From: DASRDR01 sp963812945 [NCBI: uncultured Candidatus Rokubacteria bacterium]
GTDB lineage: Bacteria; Methylomirabilota; Methylomirabilia; Rokubacteriales
Length of the DNA: 64,000 nt
Direction: 5' to 3'
Assembly (NCBI GenBank): GCA_963812945.1
Contig: CAWEXD010000012.1
Location: forward strand, 1-64,000
Position numbers and translations under genes: made by a program. Numbering within the stretch: position 1 is the stretch's first letter; the number at the start of each line of letters is the position of its first letter. Shown piece by piece: positions 10,127-19,723 of this stretch. The notes under the pieces were generated by a model that saw nothing but the letters and a program-made list of their open reading frames with translations, did no database searches and was not told where the DNA came from.

Positions 10127-12332
10127 CTACCGCAGCACCACGCCCTGTAGCGACCGGAGGCGCTTGCCAGCAAAGCCGCGGACGCTCTCGGGCGCGCCAC
10201 CTGTCCCGAGCACGTCGGCTGCCAGCACGGTCGCGTCGAACACGACGCCGGTCTTCTTCGTGATCTCCCGGATCGGCATCTGGTAGATCTCGTAGTCGTC
10301 CATGTTCATCCGCTCGTAGCCGAGGCGTTGCACCGGCTCGGTCTGATCAAAGACGAACCCGTAGGCAAGCTTCTCGGCTTGCCCCCCGTTCTGACTCACG
10401 CAGACGACCACCTTCCAGAACTCCATCGGCACCTGGATCTCGGTGCCGTTCTCGTAGCCGTGCTCGCGGATCGTCCGTGCTCAGCACCGGCCCGGCAAAC
10501 ACCGTCATCCGGCCGCCCTCGGCCTTCACCTCTCGCTGAATGTGATCCTCGAACTGACCCCAGATGCCCGATTTCCCGCTCTGATTGAACGCCTCGCTCT
10601 GGGGCGTGCAGTTGGTCCAGTGGTAGGTGTCGCTGTTCCCGAACTCGGCCTCGCGGCTCGTGCCGCCCCACGCGCCGTCCTCGCGCCGGACGATGTGACC
10701 GCGGTCGATCTTCTTCGCCGGCGCGTAGAAGTCGGCGTCCTCGATCTGGAGGCCGGGAGCCGCAAGCGCCACGCGCGGGTCGAGCCGCCAGTTCTCGCCG
10801 CCGTACTGCTTCCGCGTCTTCGTGTGCGCGCGGGCCGCCGTGCTGTAGTCGACGTTGCTGGCGGCCCAGGCCACCAGGCGGCGGTCGCGGTTCATGACGA
10901 GCGAATAGTGGTAGTACGGAATCATCCACTGGGCGCCGGCGTCGTCCCGGAGGAACTCGCCCTCGTGGTCCGCGTTCACGCCCGGCGCGGGCACGGTCCA
11001 CCCCATCAGGAAGCCCGCCTGGTAGCCGCGCTCACTGCGGCTCTCGTAGTCCTCGTCGAACTTGAGGGTCTTCTCCCGGAACTCCGGCTCCGACACCTCG
11101 GCCGGGATCGCCGCGACCGGGGCGGGCTCCCGCGCCGGCGACGCGGCGGGGGGGCTCACGTGGATCGTGACCGGGCCGCTGAACTGGAACACGTTCTGGG
11201 CCATGGGGACGCTCCCTCCTGCGGTCTGCGCGGCGCCCAGGGTCGAGGGACCGGCGACCAGCGGGCTCCCCTCGGCCACGATGCGCAACGGATCCGTGGT
11301 GGTCTTGAGCAGCTGCTCGAGGATGCGCTGCTGCTCGGGCCGGTCGAGCCGTCGGTCGGCGAGCGACGCGACCAGCGCGCTCACCCGGATGCCCTCGTTC
11401 GCGACCCAGATGAGGTCGCTGTCCGCCACCTCCGCGTCCAGCGGCAGCCGCCGCCCGTCGCGGGTCACGAGCTGCCCGTCCTCGATCCGCGGCACGCCGC
11501 AATGGTGGAGGCCGATGGTCTCCCAGTGCCGGTTGAACACCGGGGCGCCGCTCGACCCCTCGAGCGTGTCGGTCTCGTAGAGGAGGAAGCCATCGTCCCG
11601 GAGGTCGAGCAGCTTGTTGTTGATGGTGGCGTACTGCTTCGGCCGCCCCTCGGGATGCTGGATGATGTTCACCGGATCGCCCTTGACGATCTTGCCGGTG
11701 ACGGCGATCAGCGGGAGATACTGGAACTGCCGCAACGGCGCGCCGTCGAGCGCCGTAGCCTTGACCGCCACGACCGCGTAGTCGAGCCCCTTGTGGTTCA
11801 CGAAGAAGCGATTGGGCTCGAGCTCGAAGATGACCCCGGCTCGCACGCCCCCCTGGGTGCGCTCGTAGAGGAACTGCGCCCCGACGCCGGTCGCCTCGTC
11901 CGCCGTGCGGAACACGTGGTGGTTGGTGAGCAGCAGGTCCGGGCCGACCAGGAAGCCCGTCGCGATCCCCTCCGGCACGATGCCGGCGGCCCCGAGGGTG
12001 ACAAGCCGCACCACCGGCCGGCCGGCCTTGAGCGCCTGCTCGTCCGGCGGGAGGTCCGCGAAGTCGAGGGTCGCGCCGATCTGCCGCTCGGCCACCCGGC
12101 GCAGCTCCCGGTAGGCCGTGCTCTCGACGACGCTCCGCAGCGCCTCGCGCTGCTCCTTGCGCGCGAGCTGCTTCGGCGTGCTCGCTGCCACCCGCGGCAT
12201 CGGAATCGAGCCATCGAGGTCGGGCCGGGCGCTCCGCATCACCGTCGGATCGACCTGGAACCCCCGCCAGCGCTCGAAGGCGCGCGCCGAGAGCTCCCGC
12301 TGCTCCATGCGAACCCGCTTGCTGCGTTCCAT
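10127..12332 (-). CDS. V8-like serine protease fused to NUC1-type DNA/RNA non-specific endonuclease, one frameshift
   Basis: Two catalytic domains in one chain. Residues about 100-300 form a V8/trypsin-like domain with His in LLTNHHVF, Asp in LDYAVVAV and Ser in TLEGSSGAPVF. After a linker comes a ββα-metal endonuclease: DRGHIVRRED carries the catalytic His, and TYHWTNCTPQSEAFN is the metal-binding segment. An extra base near 10467 moves the frame from VLSTDDP to EHGYENGTEI, which finishes the domain (MEFWKVVVCV). Total length is 3n+1. The start is the ATG at 12332 with GGAGGG upstream. No signal peptide is seen. The fusion suggests a regulated effector, where the protease could process the nuclease or a partner; that is inference. 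Confidence 0.85.
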
Positions 12333-13018
12333 GGGCGTCCCTCCCCATCCGGCGCCAGATGACGCGCGAGTCAATCAGGGCGCGATCGCAAAACGGCCCC
12401 CGGCGTCCTCGGGCCGCCCTTGACATAGGAGCGCGCGACCGCGATTCCGTGCAACCTCGATGCCGCCTCCCAGCTCCCCCCCTGGAAACGCAAGGGATGC
12501 CTTCTGGGAGGGCGTCTCCACATCGATACGCCGGTCAGAAGGCTTTGGGGCACAGCAGTTGCGGGGCAGCCTGCGCACGGAGCACGCGGTCCTCACACGC
12601 GCTAGCCGCCATGGACAGCGGGGGCGCCGCGAGCGATCACGACCACGGTGGTGGTGCAAACCTGACCACTCCCGATGACCGGTGCCTCCAGCAGAGCTGG
12701 CCTCCGAGTGCGCGCCACCTTCTAGGCCTCCATCCCATGGCGTCCGTCTCACATCAACTGGTCGATGCACTCTGCCTCGCAAGTTCGGCTCCGCAGCCTC
12801 GTTCAGCGCGTCAGCGATACCTATCTCGCCATCGAACCTTGGCTCGTCGCTCCGGACAGTTCTACTGGCTTACTGCGACGACGCCTCGGCGCCGCCCAGC
12901 GCCCAGCGCGGCGGCTATGCGCGATCCGTCCTGTGCCAACCAGGCCGCGCAACCCGCATCGTCATCGAGGATGACGAGGACATTTGGCGCGTCCTTCGGT
13001 GTCGGTTAGGAACGCGTC
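12333..13018. other. Intergenic region, 686 bp, no supported gene
   Basis: Several open frames cross this stretch on both strands, but none shows family similarity or a good ribosome site. One plus-strand frame contains RIVIEDDEDIWRVLRCRLG near 12957-13013, which looks like the start of a response-regulator receiver domain, but nothing follows it. Confidence 0.4.
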
Positions 13019-14491
13019 CTAGTGAAAGGGGAAGGTCCGGGTGGCTGCCTCTGTCTCTGCCACGGTTACAGCGACCGGGCCGTCCGCCGTCACCTCGATC
13101 TCGTACCGGCCGGGTGTGCCGGGGTTGTCCAGCAGCTTCCCGTCGGCCAGTGCTCGCAGCATCGGAAGTGGATCGACGTTGAAGCTCACCACGCGCGGCT
13201 GGCCGTCGCGCAGCGTCTCGAGCGCGGCGCGCTCAAAGGCGAGGATCGACTGTAGCTGCGGAATGCGGAGCCCTCGAGCCACGAGATAGTCGGCAAACCC
13301 GTCCGCCTCGGTGCCCGCGTACTGCCGCGGTGGTGTCCTCGACCAGAAATCCTCGAGCAGCGCCCGGAACACCTCAGGCCCCAGCGCGAGCATCAGCAGG
13401 CGGCTGGTCAGCCGGTACACGGCCACGACCATGGACCCACGGAACTCCTTCACCAGCCCCTGTATCAGTCTGGCGCCAGGATCCGTCGCCAGCGCTTCCT
13501 CGAGGTGGTTCGATGGCGCACGTCCGATCACGACGCTCCCGAGCGCGGTCTCCCACTCGAGCGGGGCCGGCCGCCCGTCCCCCGGAGCCCCGTGGCGTGT
13601 CCGGGGCGCCGGTCCAGAACCCGGTCCAGGGCGCCGGTGGGTCCAGAGTTCGTGCAGCTTCTCAAGCTCCCGCTGGATGGCGTCCAGACCAAAGTGGGGG
13701 AGGAAGGAAGCAAACACCTCGAAAATGATCGCCTTCAGGTTCGGCAAAGAGGGGATCACCTCTCGGCAGAGGCCCTGCAGGGGCGCTGGGACTGCCCCGG
13801 AGTGAGCATCCAGCCAGAACCCGTCCAGTTCGAAGCCGCCGGCCAAGTGCACTTCCCAGACGCGGTCCAGGGGGAGCTCGGAGAGGAAGCGCTCGACCGT
13901 CTGGCGGCCGTTCCGCTCGTTGCAGTAGGCGTTGTGAAGGTCGAGCAGGATGCCGCAATCAGCCTCTTCGACCAGAGCGGCCACGAACTCGCCATCCGGA
14001 ATCTCGTCCGGCCGCGGCCGGAGATAGTTGACCCCGGTCTCCACCGCCAGTGGGACCCCCAGTCCGTCCCGAAGGCGCCGGATCGCCTCGACGTAGGTGC
14101 GGAGCCCGCCATCCGTCTGCCGGGGCGGCAGGAAAAAACCCGTGAAGAACTCGGGCGTCAGGTTGAAGCTCAGGTGCTCGCTGGCCCAGGGCGCCTGGAA
14201 GCGCTCAATGGTCTGCTTCAGGAGAGGGATTTGGGCGGCATGCGCCTGCACGCTGCCGCCCACGGGGGTGCCGATGCTGTGGACCAATTTGCGGCCGGGC
14301 AGCGCCCCGATCTGGTCCTGGACGTCGGGGCGAGCGAGGTAGGGAGCGTCCGCATTCCGCGTCTCGATCCACGTCGTCTGGGGCTCGACCTCCAGGACGT
14401 CGACGAGGTCAGGGCAAGCCGCCAGGAAGGGGTTGAGCGCCGAACTGTAGACGATCCCCACCCCGAGCTCCGGCAAGGTCGGCGGAGACAC
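13019..14491 (-). CDS. MNIO-family (DUF692) multinuclear iron enzyme fused to a partner-like C-terminal domain
   Basis: Residues 1-290 are a DUF692 TIM barrel, the family of MbnB and TglH that oxidises cysteine-containing peptides using two or three iron ions. Likely metal ligands are visible: H71 (HSIGTP), SEHLSFN at 104-110, E151 (VETGVN), D184/H186/N187 (LDLHNAY), H215 (VHLAGG), D228/H230 (DAHSG) and E258 (FEVF). After a Pro/Gly-rich linker, residues about 310-490 form a second domain (GARLIQGLVKEFRGSMVVAV; ADGFADYLVARGL; LQSILAFERAALE). It resembles the separate partner proteins of MNIO clusters (HvfC/BufC/MbnC type) and would bind substrate. It starts 21 bases after the candidate substrate gene, on the same strand. 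It is intact. The partner-domain call is moderate. Confidence 0.8.
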   Translation of the reverse strand: MSPPTLPELGVGIVYSSALNPFLAACPDLVDVLEVEPQTTWIETRNADAPYLARPDVQDQIGALPGRKLVHSIGTPVGGSVQAHAAQIPLLKQTIERFQAPWASEHLSFNLTPEFFTGFFLPPRQTDGGLRTYVEAIRRLRDGLGVPLAVETGVNYLRPRPDEIPDGEFVAALVEEADCGILLDLHNAYCNERNGRQTVERFLSELPLDRVWEVHLAGGFELDGFWLDAHSGAVPAPLQGLCREVIPSLPNLKAIIFEVFASFLPHFGLDAIQRELEKLHELWTHRRPGPGSGPAPRTRHGAPGDGRPAPLEWETALGSVVIGRAPSNHLEEALATDPGARLIQGLVKEFRGSMVVAVYRLTSRLLMLALGPEVFRALLEDFWSRTPPRQYAGTEADGFADYLVARGLRIPQLQSILAFERAALETLRDGQPRVVSFNVDPLPMLRALADGKLLDNPGTPGRYEIEVTADGPVAVTVAETEAATRTFPFH

Positions 14492-14512
14492 CGTGATCAG
14501 AACCGCTGTGGA

Positions 14513-14965
14513 TCAGAACCGATGTGCTTCGAGGTTCTCGTTCACCACGATCATCTCATCCTTGAACAGAACGTCGAACCCTGAGATGCACGGATGAGGC
14601 CCGATGAGGTCGATGACCCGGTCGACAGCCTTGAACACCTTGTCGAGGTCGTATTTGACTGCCCGCGCCACGCCCACGGTGGCCTGGTAGGTCAGGCCGG
14701 GCATCGGGTTGGATCCCGCGAAGGACACCCAGGGATCCGGGAGGGGCCCAGCCTTCCGCGCGGGATCGACCACGAACGCCCGTTCCATCTGGAACAGGCA
14801 GTCAGCCCCGGAGAAGCACTTCGGGCACCCGAGCCGTTCGACGACGCTCGCGATGCTCTCCTTGAGGGCACCGGGATCGTAGGCGATCCTGGCCGGCAAC
14901 GTGATGCGGATCGGACCCGTAGCACGCAGGCGCGGAATGGCGGTTCCTTTGGCTTCGGTCGTCAT
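14513..14965 (-). CDS. Candidate MNIO substrate protein with CPKCFSGADC motif
   Basis: A 150-residue acidic-neutral protein with four cysteines: C47, C50 and C56 in CPKCFSGADC, and C126 in HPCISGFD. No signal peptide or membrane segment. It directly precedes an MNIO enzyme gene, and MNIO enzymes act on Cys residues of co-encoded proteins, so this is the obvious substrate candidate. It is larger than most known MNIO precursors and lacks the DUF2282 look of bufferins. The start is the ATG at 14965, with AAAGGAG 9 bases upstream. It could instead be a non-substrate accessory protein. Confidence 0.65.
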   Translation of the reverse strand: MTTEAKGTAIPRLRATGPIRITLPARIAYDPGALKESIASVVERLGCPKCFSGADCLFQMERAFVVDPARKAGPLPDPWVSFAGSNPMPGLTYQATVGVARAVKYDLDKVFKAVDRVIDLIGPHPCISGFDVLFKDEMIVVNENLEAHRF

Positions 14966-15221
14966 GGTGTGAGACTCCTTTCGCTCTGGCGAGCGGTGGT
15001 TCAGGAGCGCGCGGCCGCGTCAGACCCCGTCAGGAAGCGAGATCCGCGCCAACGAGGATGGGATCCGGGCGCGCCTATTCTCCTGTCGGGACGCGCGCTT
15101 TGGAGCCGCGCTCCACACGCCATGGACGAGGCACGTGCACAGAAACAGGGCAGCGCGGTCTAAGGTGGGGTCCGGAAATGACTCGAACGATCAGAGAATC
15201 GCTGGCTTGGAGCCACTGCAC

Positions 15222-15255
15222 AGTAGACAGTGCATCCTGCCCTGTAGACAGTGCA
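15222..15255. repeat. Two direct copies of GTAGACAGTGCA
   Basis: Copies at 15223-15234 and 15244-15255, 21 bp apart, i.e. two helical turns. They lie about 260-290 bp upstream of the MNIO operon and about 75 bp before a decayed protease gene on the other strand. This spacing suits tandem operator sites, but no regulator is linked. Confidence 0.35.
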
Positions 15256-15329
15256 GGTCGACACCACTGGTGGCCCGTCGGCTGCTCCCCCGGGCCGCGG
15301 AGGTGAAGATCGCGGTTCCTGATGGCTTC

Positions 15330-15920
15330 TAACCCCCGTCGGCATCGGTCGCAAGCTCGTCCAGGGCGCCCTCACGAAGACACTGTGCGTTCGACTCTAC
15401 GTCACCCAAAAGCTTCCCCGGCGCCTCCTGCATACGCATCAGTGCTTGCCGGATCGCACCGATGGGATCCCACATGTCGTCGAGGCGCCGCCCGCATATC
15501 TTGCGGCCCCGCCGGCACCGTGCTTGTTACGCAAGCTCCGAGAGCAACGTCCGGCGCAAGGTGGCATCAGCGGGGGCGCACCAGAACATTCGGGCCGACA
15601 CGCTCGCAGCTCGCGGCGGCCCGAGGACGCCGGCGACCGCTTCGTCCTCGCCAACAATCACACGAACCGCGGCACGCCCACCCAGCGCCTCGGCGGCCTC
15701 GAACGCTTCGTCACGATTGTCGAAACTCCGACCATGGGAACCGTGTCGATGCCGCGATCGCCAAGCTCGATACCCCGAGCGCCATGATAGGGGGCATCTG
15801 CAGCATTGGGACGGTTAGCGGCACCAGCGTCGCGACACCCGAGGTAGTCGTCCACAAGTACGGCCGCACGACGGGCTACACCCTCGGCGTGATCGACGAC
15901 CCGTCGCGCCCTTCGAGTCC
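15330..15920 (+). pseudogene. Decayed trypsin-like protease (paralogue of the 9.1-10.1 kb gene)
   Basis: Pieces of one protease are readable across frames. First VGIGRKLVQGALTKTLCVRL, then LPDRTDGIPHVVEAPPAYL, then LREQRPAQGGISGGAPEHSG, then DRFVLANNHTNRG carrying the His box. A frame change gives NRVDAAIAKLDTP, the Asp region, and VVVHKYGRTTGYTLGVIDD. The segment after the His box is shortened compared with relatives, and the end is lost. No start or stop defines a gene now. Confidence 0.6.
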
Positions 15921-16016
15921 GCCACGGGCCCTTGCACCATGCCGTCCCCCTGCTGACCGGTTTCTGGGTATTCGGGCCGGCATTATCGCTCAGGATTCAC
16001 GCGCCGAGGAACAGAT

Positions 16017-16105
16017 TCATGGCCGCTCGCCTGGCGTGATCGTCACGAGCCCCGGCAGGTCGCGGTCGGCCACGTGGAGGCGACCCTGGGCGTTAGCCGG
16101 CCCCC
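16017..16105 (-). pseudogene. NHL-repeat protein, C-terminal scrap
   Basis: The minus strand ends QGRLHVADRDLPGLVTITPG and a stop at 16017. This matches the last blade of the NHL protein at 22.4-23.9 kb and another scrap at 18.9-19.2 kb. Only about 25 codons remain. Confidence 0.5.
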
Positions 16106-16171
16106 CGTCGACGGCAGGTCGGTGGGTCGACGAGCCCCCGCGCCTCCCCATGAGCCGGCCACGAGGGCGGT

Positions 16172-17203
16172 TCAGCGCAGGGCAACGCGGTCGGCGTCGA
16201 CCTCCGCGCGAGCCGGGTGCGCCATGAGCTCGGCGATCGCGCGATGGACGTCGAGCTCCCCCTCGAGCACGCGGGCCAGTGCCGCGGTGATCGGCATGTG
16301 CAGACCCTCCCGCGCGGCGAGCGCATGCACGATGCGCGTCGTACGGACGCCCTCCGCCACCATGCCGAGCTCCCGGAGGATGTCGGGCAGCGCCTGGCCT
16401 CGCGCCAGCCCGAGGCCGACCCGATAGTTGCGCGAGTGGGGGGACGCGCACGTCACCACGAGGTCACCCATCCCGGACAGGCCGGCCAGCGTCAGGAGCC
16501 GCGCGCCGCGATGGACCGCGAAGCGGGCCAGCTCGGCGAGGCCACGGGTCATCAGCAGACTCCGCGCGTTCTCGCCCAGCCCGAGCCCGGTGACGACGCC
16601 CGACGCGATCGCGATGATGTTCTTGAGCGCGCCCCCGAGCTCCACGCCGATCACATCATCGTTGGCGTACACGCGAAAGCGGGGGCCGGTGAGCGCCCGC
16701 TGGGCGACCTCCACGACCTCCGGGTAGGCACTCGCCACCACGGTGGCGGCCGGTAGCCCCATGAGAATCTCCGGCGCGATGTTGGGACCGCTCAGGACGC
16801 CCAGCTTCCGGATCGCCGTCTCCTCGCGCACGATCCGGGACAGGGTCCAGCCCGTCTCCACCTCGAGGCCCTTGGTGGCGTGCACCACGATCTGGTCCGC
16901 GAGCACCACGGCGCCGAGCTCCCGGATCACGAGGCGGGCCGCCGTCGACGGCACCACCGCCAGCACGAGGCGGGCGCCACCGACGGCCTCGGACAGATCG
17001 TCGGTGGGTTCGATGCCGGCCGCGAGTGCGACCGGGCCGGTGTACCGCCGGTTCGTCCGGTGCTCGCGGATCTCGCGCACCGTCTCGCGGTCGCGCATCC
17101 AGAAGCGCACGCGCCCTCCAGCCAGCGCACAGAGGTGCGCCAGGGTGGTGCCCCAGCTCCCGCCCCCGAGCACGGCAACCTCGAGCGACCGCATCAGACT
17201 CAC
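16172..17203 (-). CDS. gpsA: Glycerol-3-phosphate dehydrogenase [NAD(P)+]
   Basis: Makes sn-glycerol 3-phosphate from dihydroxyacetone phosphate for phospholipid synthesis in the cytoplasm. The 343 residues are typical. The NAD-binding loop is VAVLGGGSWGTTLAHL, the catalytic region includes SGPNIAPEI and the conserved Lys in ELGGALKNIIAIASG, and the C-terminal signature is LAGLSGMGDLVVTC with SRNYRVG. The start is the GTG at 17203, overlapping the TGA of the upstream acyltransferase by 3 bases; an ATG three codons in is also possible. The coupling to an acyltransferase fits: its product is that enzyme's acyl acceptor. Confidence 0.95.
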   Translation of the reverse strand: MSLMRSLEVAVLGGGSWGTTLAHLCALAGGRVRFWMRDRETVREIREHRTNRRYTGPVALAAGIEPTDDLSEAVGGARLVLAVVPSTAARLVIRELGAVVLADQIVVHATKGLEVETGWTLSRIVREETAIRKLGVLSGPNIAPEILMGLPAATVVASAYPEVVEVAQRALTGPRFRVYANDDVIGVELGGALKNIIAIASGVVTGLGLGENARSLLMTRGLAELARFAVHRGARLLTLAGLSGMGDLVVTCASPHSRNYRVGLGLARGQALPDILRELGMVAEGVRTTRIVHALAAREGLHMPITAALARVLEGELDVHRAIAELMAHPARAEVDADRVALR

Positions 17204-18819
17204 CGGCGGTGGCCCTTGCGGACCCGCGGCTCGAGGAACGACGTTGAGTCCAGACCGTACCCGGCGAGCCGATTCCGGTAGTAGTACACCAGCGCCGGGT
17301 TGCCGACGTGGATCCGGTCGCCCCGGCGCTCCAGCGGCGCGGGCGCATGATAGAGGCCGAGGGCCTGCACGGCGGCCGTCACGATGCTCGCCGCGCCGAC
17401 ATCCAGACCGGCGGCGAGGTGGAGCTGGCCCGCCTGCATCTTCTGCCGCAGCACCCCAAGCAGCCGCTCGACACGCTCCGCAAGCTCGGCCGCGTCCAGT
17501 CCCTCCGTCACGCGCCGCGAGCGCAGGACCCGGTACAGGTCGCGCTCGCCCGACTGCTCCGCGAGCGCCTGCATGACGGCGAAGCAGGTCACGTGCGTCG
17601 GCAAGACCGTGTTGTTCCGGTGCAAGCGATCGACGAGGGCCGCCCCGAGCTCCCGCGTGTACTGGCGATCGCGCGCCGGGTCCTGGCCCGGATGCCCGTC
17701 CGCGTCAAACACGTAGCGGCGCGCGTCGACCACACGGCCGTGCGGGTCGCACGACCGCCCGTCGTCGTCGACCTCGTTCCCGAACGGGTCCAGCGCGCGT
17801 CCGAAGCGCACGTGGATCTGCCCGTCCATGCGCAGGAGCGCCGTGATGAACTGGGCCACGCGCGCGGGGCGGCTGACCTCGTCGTCGTCGATGATGTACC
17901 GGCTCTGGCCCTCGTCCCGGAGATGGTCGTCGATGAGCGTCTCGGCCTCGAGGACGACGTGGTAGCTGACCGTGGCCGGGACGACGAACAGGCGCGGGTG
18001 GTCGCGTCCCGCCTGGAGATTGAGGATGTAGGCCTCGAGCCCCGACCCCAGGAGGCCGAGCTTCAGCTCCTGCTCGATGGCGCCCGATCGGGAGCGCGTC
18101 CCGCCCGGGAAGAAGATGTTGCCGAGCCGCCGCCTGAGCGTGGCCACGCAGTAGTTCTTCAGCGTCCGCTTGTAGAGCTGATCGTCCTTCAGCCGGTCGA
18201 CCTTGTACGTGCCGAGATGCTGCAGGAAGTACCCGAGCACCGGATTCGCGAACAGATTCTTGCCCGCTCCGTAGATGAACCGCGGGAGACCGACCCGCTG
18301 CAACGCGTACCCCATCACCAGGGAGTCCATGTGCGACGCATGGGTGGGCGTGCACACGAGGGTGCCCTCCCGAGCGAGGCGCGCGATCTGCTCGACCTCC
18401 CCCCCAATGACCAGGCGCTGGTCGAGATCCTCGCGTTTGAGCCCCTCGAGCACGAGGCGGGGCAGGGTCGTGGCCGAGAGGAGCAGGGTCAGGAAGCCCG
18501 GTGCCAGCCAGGAGGCCAGGGCGAACATCCGCGGATCGAAGTGCCCGCCGATCTCCGACGCGTAGTGCTCGCAGAGCGCGTACGTCGCGGCCTCGAGCCG
18601 GGCCGCGTCACGGGACTGGATCGCATCGCGCGCGCCGTCGAGGACGCGCGCCTCTGCATCGTCGAGCGGGTGAGCCCGGGCGCGCCGCTCCGCGTGGTAG
18701 AGGCAGTCGTTCAGGGTCTCCTCGAGCGCCTCCTCGCCCTGACGGGCACGCGCGACACTCTCCTCCGCCGAACGCCATGCGGCTTCGTGTCTGATCGCGA
18801 CCTCGTCGAGCGTTTCCAT
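17200..18819 (-). CDS. Glycerol-3-phosphate acyltransferase-like protein (PlsB-type acyltransferase domain)
   Basis: A 539-residue acyltransferase expected to acylate glycerol 3-phosphate at the membrane. Motif I is HASHMDSLV (H-x4-D), motif II is in GAGKNLFANPVLG, and motif III is FPGGTRSRSG. A hydrophobic stretch (FALASWLAPGFLTLLLSAT) precedes motif I. It is shorter than E. coli PlsB (about 800 residues) but has an extended C-terminus ending LVYYYRNRLAGYGLD. I choose the ATG at 18819 over a start 15 codons upstream because METLDEVAIRHEAAW begins the ordered part. It is translationally coupled to gpsA. Confidence 0.85.
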   Translation of the reverse strand: METLDEVAIRHEAAWRSAEESVARARQGEEALEETLNDCLYHAERRARAHPLDDAEARVLDGARDAIQSRDAARLEAATYALCEHYASEIGGHFDPRMFALASWLAPGFLTLLLSATTLPRLVLEGLKREDLDQRLVIGGEVEQIARLAREGTLVCTPTHASHMDSLVMGYALQRVGLPRFIYGAGKNLFANPVLGYFLQHLGTYKVDRLKDDQLYKRTLKNYCVATLRRRLGNIFFPGGTRSRSGAIEQELKLGLLGSGLEAYILNLQAGRDHPRLFVVPATVSYHVVLEAETLIDDHLRDEGQSRYIIDDDEVSRPARVAQFITALLRMDGQIHVRFGRALDPFGNEVDDDGRSCDPHGRVVDARRYVFDADGHPGQDPARDRQYTRELGAALVDRLHRNNTVLPTHVTCFAVMQALAEQSGERDLYRVLRSRRVTEGLDAAELAERVERLLGVLRQKMQAGQLHLAAGLDVGAASIVTAAVQALGLYHAPAPLERRGDRIHVGNPALVYYYRNRLAGYGLDSTSFLEPRVRKGHRR

Positions 18820-18899
18820 CGTGGACGGCAATGATATCCGACAGCGAGTCGTTCGGGGGCACACCTCGGGGAGCGCGGGGTGTTTACCGCTCCACGATC

Positions 18900-19184
18900 A
18901 ACTGGAAGAGGGGGCACACGGTCTGCGCGCACGACTCGATCGTCTCTACTGGTCCGGCACCAAAGCCCACTGTGATCGGGCACGAGCCCCGGCAAGTCGC
19001 GTCGGCCACGTGGAGACGTCCCCGGGCATCCACCGTGAGTCCCTGCGGCAGCCGGAGGCGGTGGCCGTCGCCGCCGACCCGCCAGGTGCCAAGCAAGCCG
19101 GCCGTCGGGGGCGAAGCCGTGGATGCGGCTCTGGCCACGAAACGAGTCCGCCACGTACACGCGGCGGACGCCCAACGAGGTCAT
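18900..19184 (-). pseudogene. NHL-repeat protein fragment next to IS256 end
   Basis: Reads VYVADSFRGQSRIHGFAPDG, then after a frame change LGTWRVGGDGHRLRLPQGLT, VDARGRLHVAD and RGSCPITVG. It parallels the final two blades of the NHL protein at 22.4-23.2 kb. The fragment stops within 10 bases of the left end of the IS256-family element, so the insertion or a later rearrangement probably removed the rest. Confidence 0.55.
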
Positions 19185-19294
19185 GTCAATAGGTGTGTAA
19201 ACAGCTCAGGCGGCGGCCTTCGGAATCGGCCGTGGGCGCGCTCAGCTTCACAAGCACTCCGTTGACGTTCGTCGTGCACGAAGCCGACCGCGTG

Positions 19295-19723
19295 TTAGCG
19301 AGCAGCTGGCCGCAGTTCGTCGGCGTGGCGGTGAAAGATCTTCCACTCTCCATGCTCCATCCGGTACACCTGGGTGCAACGCAGCACGCGCGGCAGCGGT
19401 TGACCGTCCACGATCCGCATCATCCGCTCAAGATCCACCGTGACGGCCATGTCAGTGCCGACCACGGTCAGGATGTTCTCCAGCCTGAGATCACTGGCAC
19501 GGACCTGGCCGCTCGCCCAGTCCAGCCGGGGACCGACTTCAGTCCAGCCACGTTCGAGTCCGCCCAAGGCCCCCAGAATGGACACATCCGGGCTGTGCGA
19601 CCAGAGCGCCTTGAACGCCTCGGGCTTTCCGTCCAGCTGCGCGGCGAGCGCCATCTGGAACCTCGCCCTGAATCGCGGCCACCTTTCGTCCATGCTGGCG
19701 TCTGTCGGTGTTGTGGCACTCAC
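19295..19723 (-). CDS. NTF2/SnoaL-like small protein
   Basis: A protein of 142 residues (132 if the internal ATG at 19693 is used). Residues such as ALWSHSPDVSILGALGGLER and RCTQVYRMEHGEWKIFHRHA are typical of the NTF2-like cone fold (DUF4440/SnoaL family). The upstream GTG at 19723 overlaps the transposase TGA (GTGA), which would couple translation. The substrate is unknown. Its place between the transposase stop and the element end makes it a possible passenger gene. Confidence 0.75.
   Translation of the reverse strand: MSATTPTDASMDERWPRFRARFQMALAAQLDGKPEAFKALWSHSPDVSILGALGGLERGWTEVGPRLDWASGQVRASDLRLENILTVVGTDMAVTVDLERMMRIVDGQPLPRVLRCTQVYRMEHGEWKIFHRHADELRPAAR

Noticed and set aside
12950-13015. 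Receiver-domain-like start (RIVIEDDEDIWRVLRCRLG)
   Set aside because: Only about 20 residues match and no receiver or output domain follows; treated as chance or an unresolvable scrap.
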